11,310 bases of DNA, taken from Cyanobacteria bacterium UBA9579 (GTDB taxonomy: Bacteria > Cyanobacteriota > Vampirovibrionia > Gastranaerophilales > UBA9579). A model generated the notes under the pieces. It saw only the letters and a program-made list of their open reading frames with translations. It ran no database searches and had not been told where the DNA came from. Numbering within the stretch: position 1 is the first letter of the stretch; each line of letters begins with the position of its first letter. This document shows, one piece after another, positions 1 through 6,722 of the stretch. The stretch covers positions 2,971 through 14,280 of the forward strand of contig DNSU01000081.1 of the NCBI GenBank assembly GCA_003499585.1. The letters are read 5' to 3'. The translations under genes were made by a program, and so were the position numbers.

Positions 1-519
1 ATAAAGATTGATCTAAAAGAAGATATTTCAAATAATGGGATTGATAATGTGGAATTTTTAATCTCACCAAATCCCGGAGAACCACTAAAACCTCTGGCAA
101 AAATAGCCAGCGGTGGAGAAATATCGAGGGTAATGCTGGCAATTAAAACAATATTCGCCAGAGCAGATCAGGTTAATACAGTAATATTTGACGAAATAGA
201 CAGCGGAATAAGCGGCAAAACTTCTCAGGCCATAGCAGAAGAGTTAGCAGATTTAGCCAAAAGCCATCAAATACTCTGTATCACTCACCAGCCTATAATA
301 GCAGCCATGGCAGATGAATATTTTTATATAGAAAAAATACAGGCTAATACTACCACCAGCGTTACAGTACACAACTTGAATAAAGAACACAAAATAATAG
401 CTATCTCAAAGCTAGCCAGCGGTTCTCAGGATCAGGACTCTATAAACTTTGCCGCAAAGCTAACCCAGCAGGCTACAGAGTATAAAAATAGCTATAAAGA
501 ATCGATTAAAGTAAACTAA
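1..519 (+). CDS. recN: DNA repair protein RecN, C-terminal part (5' end outside window)
   Basis: RecN is an SMC-like ATPase of double-strand-break repair that binds DNA ends in the cytoplasm and promotes RecA-dependent recombination. The reading frame is open from base 1, so this is the last 172 residues of a protein that is usually about 550-570 residues; the in-frame GTG at 49 is internal, not the start. What is visible is the C-terminal half of the ABC ATPase head: the signature motif ASGGE (106-120), Walker B with the catalytic Glu in VIFDEIDSG (181-207), and the switch histidine in CITHQP (277-294). The block preceding the signature, NPGEPLKPLAKIASGGE, is highly characteristic of RecN as opposed to other SMC-type proteins. 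The stop at 517-519 lies 2 nt from the stop of the convergent gene. No frameshift is seen. Identification is secure; only the N-terminal Walker A and coiled coil lie outside the window. Confidence 0.95.
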   Translation: MKIDLKEDISNNGIDNVEFLISPNPGEPLKPLAKIASGGEISRVMLAIKTIFARADQVNTVIFDEIDSGISGKTSQAIAEELADLAKSHQILCITHQPIIAAMADEYFYIEKIQANTTTSVTVHNLNKEHKIIAISKLASGSQDQDSINFAAKLTQQATEYKNSYKESIKVN

Positions 520-521
520 TT

Positions 522-1229
522 TTACATAATACTATATTTATAAGCATTTTCATTGTTCTTGTTTCTCAATAATTTACAGAAATCAAGATCTATAGTCTGA
601 TTTACCAGATTTCTTAGATGCCCAGCTATAACAGGCTTTAAAAGCAGCTTTGTATCAAGTGAATCTGCTATATTTTCCAGTTCTTTAATACTTAATTCAC
701 TATCTATAGAAGCTGTTAAGAAAATATGCGTATTTCTTAATATTTCAACTTCTCTGATAGCTTTAATATAAACTTCAACACCGGAATCATAGTTAATAAA
801 AAGATAATCAGGAATTTTATCCTCAAGATATTTGTTTATTACTCTAATATCCTTTGAAGCATATATTTTTGCCTTATTAAAACCTGTGTTTACCAGATTT
901 TTCACTATATACCCAACATCATCAAAATCTCTGTCAATTAGAAGAATATTCTGTGTTTCAATGAAATTTCTCTTTAATTCTTCAACAGCTTTATGCTCTT
1001 CTTCCTCATAATCTTCCTCGTCTAAATGAATATTAACCTCATTAACTCCAAATTTAAGGAGTTTATCTACCACATCTTCCGTTAAATATTTACCACCTCT
1101 AAGGATTAGAGTCCCTCTTTTCCAAATGTCATCTCTTAAAACAAGAGTAAAATTAGAAAATTCATCATAGAATCTAGTTTTTAGAGTTTTCAAATTAACA
1201 GGATTTGCAAGAACATTACTTACAAACAT
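522..1229 (-). CDS. degenerate response-regulator receiver-like protein, function unknown
   Basis: The protein has 235 residues from the ATG at 1229. This start is chosen because AAGGA lies 8 nt upstream, while the longer frame begins at a TTG (1319) with no ribosome site; the longer form would add 30 hydrophilic residues. Residues about 37-67 (GTLILRGGKYLT.. then LLKFGVNEVNI) resemble the short segment often found ahead of HD-GYP domains, followed by an acidic linker (about 70-80, mostly D and E). Residues about 94-213 look like a CheY-type receiver fold: NILLIDRD at beta-1, PDYLFINYD at beta-3, HIFLTAS at beta-4 and LLLKPV at beta-5. The switch Thr (T172) and the Lys-Pro (K198-P199) are present, but the acidic pair reads D-R (D99, R100) and the usual phospho-Asp position is Asn (N146), though D148 is close by. 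It is thus probably a non-phosphorylated pseudo-receiver. No output, DNA-binding or HD catalytic domain is seen. The family assignment is from pattern only. Confidence 0.7.
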   Translation of the reverse strand: MFVSNVLANPVNLKTLKTRFYDEFSNFTLVLRDDIWKRGTLILRGGKYLTEDVVDKLLKFGVNEVNIHLDEEDYEEEEHKAVEELKRNFIETQNILLIDRDFDDVGYIVKNLVNTGFNKAKIYASKDIRVINKYLEDKIPDYLFINYDSGVEVYIKAIREVEILRNTHIFLTASIDSELSIKELENIADSLDTKLLLKPVIAGHLRNLVNQTIDLDFCKLLRNKNNENAYKYSIM

Positions 1230-1350
1230 ACTTCTATTCCTTATTTTCTCTCTCTTTTTATGAAAATCCTCATGATATATATCGGTAAAAAAGCTTTTAT
1301 CTTTATAAAAGTCAAGCAAAATAGTACTTTTAGATGATATACAAATATTT

Positions 1351-1379
1351 TTTAAAAGTTTTACTTACTCTGCTAAAAT
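1351..1379 (+). promoter_or_regulatory. putative sigma-70 promoter for the HEAT-like gene
   Basis: An extended -10 element is visible: TG at 1371-1372, one base, then TAAAAT at 1374-1379 (5 of 6 to TATAAT). A -35-like TTTAAA (1351-1356, 4 of 6) lies 17 nt upstream. Transcription would start near 1386, giving a leader of about 50 nt to the ATG at 1436. The same 1230-1435 region must also hold the promoter of the divergent receiver-like gene, for which I find no convincing box pair. Confidence 0.45.
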
Positions 1380-1435
1380 AGAAGTCAATATTCTATAATG
1401 AAATATAAGAAAGAAATTAAAAATGGAGTCAAACT

Positions 1436-2704
1436 ATGAACTTACCAAATAAATGGGCATCGGATTTATTAGGTAAAGACAAACAAAAAGCACAGACAGC
1501 AGCAGAATACATAATAAACACGCCAGATATAGAAGCCTGGCAGTGTTTAATTGACAATTCTGAATACATATTCAGCTATATAAAAGAAAGGGCAGGAAAA
1601 AACCTGGTCAAAGCAACAAACACTAATAACGTGGAAAATATCCTCTCTTTAATTAAATATCACTCTACTGACTGGGATGACTGTATTGCTGAGTGTCTAA
1701 AAAATAATGCTAATGAGACAATAAATAATAAATTACAGGAGATGCTGAATTCTGGAACGGCAGAGGAAAAAGCATATATAGCAAAATACTATAGTTATGT
1801 AGCTATTAATCAAGTTAAAGATGCTCTTTTTGAAGCAACTAAAGATAAATATGATCCATTACGCTTTAATGCGGCTCAAGCCCTTGGTAAATTAAATGAT
1901 CGGGATTCATACAACTACTTTATCAAAAAACTTGAAACAAATGACGATTGGGAAAAAGTAGCAGCAGCAGAATTTCTGTCCAACTACAACAATAAAGAAG
2001 CTGCTATTCCAATATTAAAAGCCATGTCAAATTCCAGTATGGCCGAATATCTAGCCGGTGAAGCGGTAAATCTTGTAGATATATGCGAGTTTTTTTGGAA
2101 GGATGAAGAAACTCAGGTTCTTGCCTTTGAAGCATTTGATCATATATTATCAGGACTTGCAGAAGTATGGGGTTTAGCTGCAATTTTCGATTTTAAAATA
2201 TATGAATGCATCGAAAATCTTATTAAAATAGCTAAAGAAAATCCTGATAGCAATTTATCAGGGAAATACGCACAACTTTTACTAAAAGCAAAATCAAAAA
2301 TATCTTTATTTATCGGAAATTCGCAATATACATTTGATGAAGAAAGAACTGTTATAAAAGAATTAGAAGAAATATATCACTTATTAGAGTGTGAAAATGA
2401 GGATTTCTGGAATAAACAAACTGAAAACATAAATAAAGAATTGTACACAACCAATATTAAAAGAAAGTTATCAACTATTGCTATAATAAATGAATTGGAA
2501 CTAACAGGTTCTGTATCTCACCTAAAAGATACCATATTAAATACTGATGAATCAGAGATAGTAATATGCGAAGCTCTTCTAACCCTAATTAAGCTGGGTT
2601 TTATCTCGCAAATTGATAATATAAGCAGCTTATTAACGAGAATTAAAGATGAAAACCTGTTAGCTGTAATCCGAAACTCACTGTCTTATGCAGAACACGG
2701 TTAA
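1436..2704 (+). CDS. HEAT-like helical repeat protein, function unknown
   Basis: A 422-residue, predicted cytoplasmic, all-helical acidic protein; no signal peptide or membrane segment is seen. The ATG is supported by GGAG at 1425-1428, 7 nt upstream. Residues about 107-205 contain the clearest HEAT-like units: paired amphipathic helices with the pattern DPLRFNAAQALGKLND (140-155) and, one unit later, DWEKVAAAEFLSNYNN (171-186), each followed by a second helix such as AAIPILKAMSN. The N-terminal 100 and C-terminal 150 residues are also helix-rich but too diverged to assign repeats by eye. Such proteins usually serve as protein-binding scaffolds; some are related to phycobilin lyases (PBS-lyase HEAT) in cyanobacteria, but I see no evidence of that activity here. 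It stands alone in its own transcription unit, diverging from the receiver-like gene. The exact role cannot be stated from sequence. Confidence 0.75.
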   Translation: MNLPNKWASDLLGKDKQKAQTAAEYIINTPDIEAWQCLIDNSEYIFSYIKERAGKNLVKATNTNNVENILSLIKYHSTDWDDCIAECLKNNANETINNKLQEMLNSGTAEEKAYIAKYYSYVAINQVKDALFEATKDKYDPLRFNAAQALGKLNDRDSYNYFIKKLETNDDWEKVAAAEFLSNYNNKEAAIPILKAMSNSSMAEYLAGEAVNLVDICEFFWKDEETQVLAFEAFDHILSGLAEVWGLAAIFDFKIYECIENLIKIAKENPDSNLSGKYAQLLLKAKSKISLFIGNSQYTFDEERTVIKELEEIYHLLECENEDFWNKQTENINKELYTTNIKRKLSTIAIINELELTGSVSHLKDTILNTDESEIVICEALLTLIKLGFISQIDNISSLLTRIKDENLLAVIRNSLSYAEHG

Positions 2705-2728
2705 TTTGTTTATTTATCTTTATACAAT

Positions 2729-2806
2729 TATTGCAGATTGTAACAAAAAATCAGGAAATTAAATTATCTCAAATATAGATTCCTGATTTTTACATTTGTA
2801 GCAATA
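2729..2806 (+). terminator. long imperfect hairpin, likely terminator of the HEAT-like gene
   Basis: A perfect 12-bp inverted repeat (2746-2757 with 2780-2791; core AATCAGGAA / TTCCTGATT) encloses a 22-nt AT-rich loop, and the distal arm ends in a T run, as in an intrinsic terminator 42 nt after the stop codon. Further pairing continues outward: TGTA 2739-2742 with TACA 2791-2794 (as an alternative for the last base pair) and TATTGC 2729-2734 with GCAATA 2801-2806. The A run before the stem makes it bidirectional in shape, although the nearest downstream gene is also on the plus strand. Confidence 0.55.
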
Positions 2807-2808
2807 CT

Positions 2809-2841
2809 TTTCCTGAACAAAATTTTCAGGGAATGCTTTTT
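2809..2841 (+). terminator. second hairpin with T-rich tail
   Basis: TTTCCTGAA (2809-2817) pairs with TTCAGGGAA (2825-2833), 9 bp including one G-U, around a 7-nt loop, and is followed by a T-rich stretch (2836-2841). It lies directly after the first hairpin and its stem shares the CCTGAA/TTCAGG motif. It could be a back-up terminator or part of one structured RNA with the hairpin before it. Confidence 0.4.
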
Positions 2842-3052
2842 ATTGTTAAATAAAAAATTCTGCTTATTTCTTCTAAATTAAAGGTATTCAGGATTTTTTC
2901 TCAAACGAGCTGAAAAACTTGACTCGATTTTATCAGCGGGTTTAATTAAGTTTTATAAACAGGATTAGTTAGCGAATAAAAATAAAATACAGGAAAATAT
3001 AATATTGACGCCACAAATTAATAAACGCATAACTAAAATTGGGAACAACATT
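2842..3052 (+). other. AT-rich leader region upstream of rlpA
   Basis: Together with the two preceding hairpins this makes a 348-nt stretch without a gene. It contains the putative rlpA promoter (2919-2946) and a leader of about 100 nt. A TTG at 3005 is in frame with rlpA and has AGGA 10 nt upstream, so translation could begin there, but the ATG at 3053 is preferred. TTCAGGA-like hexamers recur (around 2888, 2960 and 2990) without a clear pattern. No RNA gene or conserved riboswitch fold is recognised. Confidence 0.4.
2919..2946 (+). promoter_or_regulatory. putative sigma-70 promoter for rlpA
   Basis: TTGACT (2919-2924, 5 of 6 to TTGACA) and TTTAAT (2941-2946, 5 of 6 to TATAAT) are separated by 16 nt. 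The predicted start of transcription is near 2953, about 100 nt before the ATG at 3053. Confidence 0.5.
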
Positions 3053-3973
3053 ATGAAAATGACAAACAAAACCTTTTTTACACTTAGTTTAATTTTATCT
3101 TTGACAAGTTTTTCCGCTATAGCAACAGCAAATGAGGCAGAAATTAATCAAAACACAAAAATCGCAACTACAGAGCAAACAGTAGTAAAACCAAAAATTA
3201 TTCAAGCACCTAAATCCCAAACAACCATTAAGGTTTCAAATTCTGAAATTCAAAACCCAGTAAAAATTAACTACAAAATTTTTACCAACAAAGAGACAAA
3301 ATCAGATTATGCAACTATCTACATCAATAACAAAGAAGTAGTCAGGTATAATCATCCTGCTGGTGGTTACTCTCCTGAAGCCAGAGCTAAGATTTTGGTT
3401 CACAGATTACAGCAATTTATTCTGGAAAATGGCAATCCTAAAGACATTATCCCGGGTAAAGAAAACAACTGTAATATAGGTAGAGCAGGAAACACCATTT
3501 TCTTTACAGTAGACGAGAAAAATGCTGAAGATATGGGATTATCCACTACAGGCTTATCAATTCATTGGGTAAACAATATCAGAGAAGCTCTTGCTGCACC
3601 AAAAATCGTTAGAGGCAACTCTTTCATAGCATCAAGGGGCAACATATCTACAACATTTGCAAGAAAATATCTCGGCAAAGAAGAAATTGGTATCGCATCC
3701 TGGTATGGTGGAATATTCCACGGCAGAACAGCAGCTGACGGCAGCACCTATAATAAATATGAAATGACAGCAGCGCATAAAAGTCTTCCTTTTGGAACAC
3801 TGGTTAAAGTAACAAACTTAAGGAACAATAAATCCTGTATAGTGAAAATAACTGACAGAGGACCTTTTGTAGCTGGCAGAATTATAGACCTTTCAAGAGC
3901 TGCAGCTAAAGAAACCGGGGTTTTAGACTCAGGAATTGCGAAAGTTAAAGTTGAAATCATTGGAAAGCACTAA
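3053..3973 (+). CDS. rlpA: RlpA-family septal ring lytic transglycosylase-like protein, exported
   Basis: RlpA proteins act in the cell envelope on peptidoglycan; the studied enzyme from Pseudomonas is a lytic transglycosylase for denuded glycan strands at the septum. The 306-residue product starts with a classic signal peptide (MKMTNK, hydrophobic core, then AIATA, cleavage likely after residue 26). No lipobox Cys is present, so it looks secreted or periplasmic, not a lipoprotein. Residues about 75-180 form an extra domain with YATIYINNKEVVRY and a following helix; I recall a similar region in cyanobacterial RlpA-like proteins. Residues about 212-304 are the double-psi beta-barrel, with ASWYGG (215-220), MTAAHKSLPFGT and TDRGPF (D268 is the conserved acidic residue) and RIIDLS. 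The SPOR domain of E. coli RlpA is absent. The ATG at 3053 is chosen because it begins a proper signal peptide and has GGGA 8 nt upstream; the upstream TTG at 3005 would add 16 polar residues. It has its own promoter and terminator. Confidence 0.88.
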   Translation: MKMTNKTFFTLSLILSLTSFSAIATANEAEINQNTKIATTEQTVVKPKIIQAPKSQTTIKVSNSEIQNPVKINYKIFTNKETKSDYATIYINNKEVVRYNHPAGGYSPEARAKILVHRLQQFILENGNPKDIIPGKENNCNIGRAGNTIFFTVDEKNAEDMGLSTTGLSIHWVNNIREALAAPKIVRGNSFIASRGNISTTFARKYLGKEEIGIASWYGGIFHGRTAADGSTYNKYEMTAAHKSLPFGTLVKVTNLRNNKSCIVKITDRGPFVAGRIIDLSRAAAKETGVLDSGIAKVKVEIIGKH

Positions 3974-4007
3974 TAGACAATTAATTAAAAAGAAAAATCT
4001 TTAATTT

Positions 4008-4031
4008 AAAGAGAGCACATGCTCTCTTTTT
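4008..4031 (+). terminator. intrinsic terminator after rlpA
   Basis: AAAGAGAGC (4008-4016) pairs perfectly with GCTCTCTTT (4021-4029) around an ACAT tetraloop and runs into a T tract. It starts 34 nt after the rlpA stop and is a typical Rho-independent terminator; the A run in the 5' arm gives some symmetry. Confidence 0.85.
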
Positions 4032-4087
4032 CAATTTATATTCAGGTTAAAAATAAGCAAACAATGCCTTTATATTAATTTTTCAGG

Positions 4088-4093
4088 TATAAT
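4088..4093 (+). promoter_or_regulatory. putative -10 box for ruvB
   Basis: A perfect TATAAT lies 89 nt before the ruvB start and just after the rlpA terminator. No good -35 hexamer occurs 16-18 nt upstream, so the promoter may be weak or activator dependent. TTCAGGT occurs at 4041-4047 and again overlapping the box at 4082-4088. Confidence 0.4.
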
Positions 4094-4182
4094 ATCATTG
4101 TAGAATATAGAAAAAAACGAAAAAATTAAACTTATTTCAGTCTCTTATCTCATAGGATCAACATCAACACAAGGGGTATAAA

Positions 4183-5238
4183 TTGGCTATAATTTCATCA
4201 AATGAAAAGAAGAAAAAAGACATTACAAGAGAAAATATTTCTACTCAGGAAACCGAGTATGATAAATATCTTGAAAATAATATAAGACCTAAAACTTTCG
4301 AGGATTATATAGGACAATCACAGTTAAAAGAAACCCTTAGAATCAGTCTTGCCGCAACAAAACAAAGAAATGAACCTTTAGATCATCTGTTATTATACGG
4401 ACCTCCCGGGCTGGGAAAAACAACTTTAGCAGGTGTTATTGGCAATGAAATGGGAGTAAATGTTAAAATCACCTCTGCTCCAGCTCTTGAAAGGCCAAGA
4501 GACTTGGTTGGTATTTTAATGACCTTAAAAAATGGAGAGATACTCTTTATTGACGAGATTCACAGGTTAAATAAAGTTGCAGAGGAAATTCTATATCCCG
4601 CAATGGAAGATTTTTCCATTGATAGAACAACCGGAAAAGGACAAAGTGCAAAAACTTTGAGAGTTCCAATACCTAAGTTCACTCTTATCGGAGCAACAAC
4701 CAAAGCGGGTTCTTTATCCAGCCCTTTAAGAGATAGATTTGGCATTATATACAGATTAGAATTCTACAATCATGAAGAATTAACATTAATCGTTAAAAGA
4801 ACAGCCTCTATTATTAAAGCTGAGGTAACTGAAGATGGAGCCAAGACTATTGCTTCAAGATCAAGAGGAACTCCAAGAATTGCTAATAGACTCCTAAAAC
4901 GAGTAAGAGATTTTGCAACAGTTAAGGCTGATGGCATTATTACAGATAAAGTTGCAAATGATGCTCTTGATTTGCTAAAAATAGACTTATATGGCCTTGA
5001 TACAACAGATAGAGAACTTCTAAAATTAATTATCGAAAAATATGATGGTGGTCCGGTAGGCATTGAGACACTTGCTGCCGCCCTTGGCGAAGATCTTAGA
5101 ACCATTGAAGATGTATATGAACCTTTCTTGTTGCAATCAGGCTTTATTTTAAGGACACCAAGAGGCAGAAAAGTCTCACCTGCCGGTTATAAACATTTAG
5201 GCTACAAAGTTCCAAGCTCACAACAAAACTTATTTTAG
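4183..5238 (+). CDS. ruvB: Holliday junction branch migration ATPase RuvB
   Basis: RuvB is the hexameric AAA+ motor that, with RuvA, drives branch migration of Holliday junctions in recombinational repair. The 351-residue product is slightly longer than the E. coli protein because of a charged N-terminal extension. Visible motifs in order: [11 protein letters not shown] (35-45), Walker A GPPGLGKT (73-80), Walker B LFIDEIH (121-127), YPAMEDF, sensor-1 LIGATT (168-173), the arginine-finger segment PLRDRFG (181-187), sensor-2 [11 protein letters not shown] and the C-terminal winged helix with [15 protein letters not shown] and LRTPRGR. All key residues are intact. The start is a TTG at 4183, supported by a strong AGGGG (4172-4176) 6 nt upstream; no ATG is available nearby in the right place. 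ruvA and ruvC are not adjacent. The gene appears monocistronic, followed by a repeat-rich gap. Confidence 0.97.
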   Translation: MAIISSNEKKKKDITRENISTQETEYDKYLENNIRPKTFEDYIGQSQLKETLRISLAATKQRNEPLDHLLLYGPPGLGKTTLAGVIGNEMGVNVKITSAPALERPRDLVGILMTLKNGEILFIDEIHRLNKVAEEILYPAMEDFSIDRTTGKGQSAKTLRVPIPKFTLIGATTKAGSLSSPLRDRFGIIYRLEFYNHEELTLIVKRTASIIKAEVTEDGAKTIASRSRGTPRIANRLLKRVRDFATVKADGIITDKVANDALDLLKIDLYGLDTTDRELLKLIIEKYDGGPVGIETLAAALGEDLRTIEDVYEPFLLQSGFILRTPRGRKVSPAGYKHLGYKVPSSQQNLF

Positions 5239-5254
5239 GTAATAAGATCATCCT

Positions 5255-5406
5255 TGTCATTGCGAGCAAAGCGAAGCAATCCAAATTCTCCACTGTCATT
5301 CTTAACTAAAGTAGGGTGGGTATCTGAGTCAAGCATAGCTTCTGTAATACAATTTAACTACTTACCCACCAGCACTAATCAATGCATTGTCATTCTGAGG
5401 AAGAAT
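5255..5406. repeat. mosaic dispersed repeat, copy 1
   Basis: This copy contains a short palindrome of the TGTCATTGCGAGC...GCAATCC type (5255-5282), a TGTCATTCT remnant (5294-5302), a 74-nt core (5307-5380) and a TGTCATTCTGAG unit (5388 onward). The core is matched without gaps by 11207-11280, with 68 of 74 bases identical. Within the core GGTGGGTA (5315-5322) pairs with TACCCACC (5363-5370), a potential 8-bp stem with a 40-nt loop. It fills most of the gap between ruvB and the yibE/F gene. A short frame opens through it but is only the repeat read as protein. Confidence 0.8.
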
Positions 5407-5446
5407 CTCAACATTATCAGAGCAATAGCATTTTAGGGAACCTATA

Positions 5447-6610
5447 ATGAATAAATTCAAATCAATTTTATTATTCCTGATAATCTCATTTTTAATGATC
5501 CTTCTTCCTTCATACGCACAGGACACTGATCAGGAATCTCTAAAGCTTGAATATGCTGTTGGCAAAGTACAGGAAATTGTTTCTGAAAAGCAAAATAAAC
5601 TCCTGCAAGAATCCCTTGGGGGTGATCAGCTTACACAAATAGTAAAAGTCAAAATACTCAGCGGAAAATTTAAAGGTAAAATCATAGAAACCCAGAATCA
5701 ATTAACCTCAAATCCGGCTTACGACATAAAAATTAAGCCCGGATCGAGAGTTGTACTTGAGGTAGAAGAAAAAGGCGATAAATCTGATTTTTACATATCA
5801 GATATTGAGCGTCTTCCTGCTCTAATGATTATACTGGGATTATTCCTTACCTTAGTATTAGCAATAAGCGGGATAAAAGGACTAAGAACTATATTTTCTT
5901 TAGGGGTAACAGCATTTCTGGTCTTTTTTGTTTTAATTCCTGCTATATTAAATAATTATCCAATTATTCCTGTAACTATAGCAATAGCCCTTATTTCAAC
6001 ATTAGTAACCATGTTTGCCGTTGGAGGCATTAATATAAAAAGTATCTCCGCAACTATAGGGACAATAGGCGGTTTATGCGCTGCGGGGTTACTCTCAATG
6101 CTAATAATTAAACTCGCCCCGTTAACCGGCCTGACTGATCAGGAATCTATTATTTTATGGACTACAAGACCCGATCTTGATTTTACTGGATTGTTAACCG
6201 CAGCTATGATTATAGGTTCACTTGGGGCTATAATGGATGTGGGAATATCAATAGCAAGTAGTATTGCGGAAATAAAAGAAACAAATCCTTCACTATCTCC
6301 AAAACAACTCATGAAATCAGGCTTAAACGTCGGCACAGATGTAATAGGGGCTATGAGTAATACTCTGATTCTTGCTTATATAGGCGGAGCTTTCCCCTTA
6401 ATACTACTTGCCGCAAATGTACCCCTTGTTAAGTTTATTAACTTAAATTCAATTTCAAGTGAAATAACAGCTGCCTTAGCAGGCAGTATTGGCATTGTTT
6501 TATGCGTTCCAATTACAGCTGCAGTATCGGGTTATTTAATTGGACGAAATATAAATCTAAAATCCCTCACATACATTCAGGATCCAACAGATAATACCCC
6601 TAACAAATAA
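5447..6610 (+). CDS. YibE/F family multi-pass membrane protein
   Basis: A 387-residue inner-membrane protein of the YibE/F family, whose molecular function is not firmly established. The ATG has AGGGAA 6 nt upstream. Residues 1-24 form a signal peptide ending PSYA. Residues about 30-122 are a soluble extracytoplasmic domain rich in beta strands (VGKVQEIV, VKVKILSGKFKGK, KPGSRVVLEV), like the small beta-barrel segment typical of the family. From about 124 onward follow about seven hydrophobic helices (around 124-141, 147-167, 173-190, 200-222, 247-270, 303-325 and 338-364). The family hallmark GAIMDVGISIASSIAEI (260-276) is clear, as is GTDVIGAMSNTLILAY (296-311). Length agrees with the family. 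The gene sits alone between repeat copy 1 and the gcv operon, 112 nt from gcvT; co-transcription with gcv is possible since no terminator is seen in the gap. Transport of an ion or small molecule is often supposed but not shown by this sequence. Confidence 0.88.
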   Translation: MNKFKSILLFLIISFLMILLPSYAQDTDQESLKLEYAVGKVQEIVSEKQNKLLQESLGGDQLTQIVKVKILSGKFKGKIIETQNQLTSNPAYDIKIKPGSRVVLEVEEKGDKSDFYISDIERLPALMIILGLFLTLVLAISGIKGLRTIFSLGVTAFLVFFVLIPAILNNYPIIPVTIAIALISTLVTMFAVGGINIKSISATIGTIGGLCAAGLLSMLIIKLAPLTGLTDQESIILWTTRPDLDFTGLLTAAMIIGSLGAIMDVGISIASSIAEIKETNPSLSPKQLMKSGLNVGTDVIGAMSNTLILAYIGGAFPLILLAANVPLVKFINLNSISSEITAALAGSIGIVLCVPITAAVSGYLIGRNINLKSLTYIQDPTDNTPNK

Positions 6611-6684
6611 AGCTCATCTATAAAGCAACCTGTATTAGCCTAGTATAACTTGACAAAATTTCTTTATGATTAAAAATCTGAATA

Positions 6685-6693
6685 TGGTATAAA
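6685..6693 (+). promoter_or_regulatory. putative extended -10 promoter of the gcv operon
   Basis: TGGTATAAA contains TG, one base, then TATAAA (5 of 6 to TATAAT). Transcription would start near 6700, leaving a leader of only about 22 nt before the gcvT ATG. A perfect TTGACA lies at 6650-6655 but is 32 nt from this box; it could instead serve a weak AAAAAT at 6672-6677. Either way the leader is too short for a glycine riboswitch. Confidence 0.4.
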
Positions 6694-6722
6694 TTTTTTA
6701 TTATAAATTATTGAAAGAAGTT

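Noticed and set aside
49..519. A separate 156-residue protein starting at GTG 49
   Set aside because: The frame is open to base 1 and the residues before it continue the RecN sequence, so the GTG is an internal Val codon.
3562..3960. Two short reverse-strand frames inside rlpA
   Set aside because: Shadows of the DPBB-coding region with no ribosome site or recognisable motif.
4770..5105. 111-residue reverse-strand frame inside ruvB
   Set aside because: It is an antisense shadow of a fully intact, conserved RuvB sequence; no ribosome site and low-complexity Ser/Ala/Val composition.
5254..5436. 60-residue open frame between ruvB and yibE/F
   Set aside because: It begins at a TTG without ribosome site and is simply the dispersed repeat read as protein; the second repeat copy does not conserve a coding pattern.
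5239..5446. CRISPR array
   Set aside because: The repeated units are heterogeneous palindromes without constant repeat-spacer length, and no cas gene is present.
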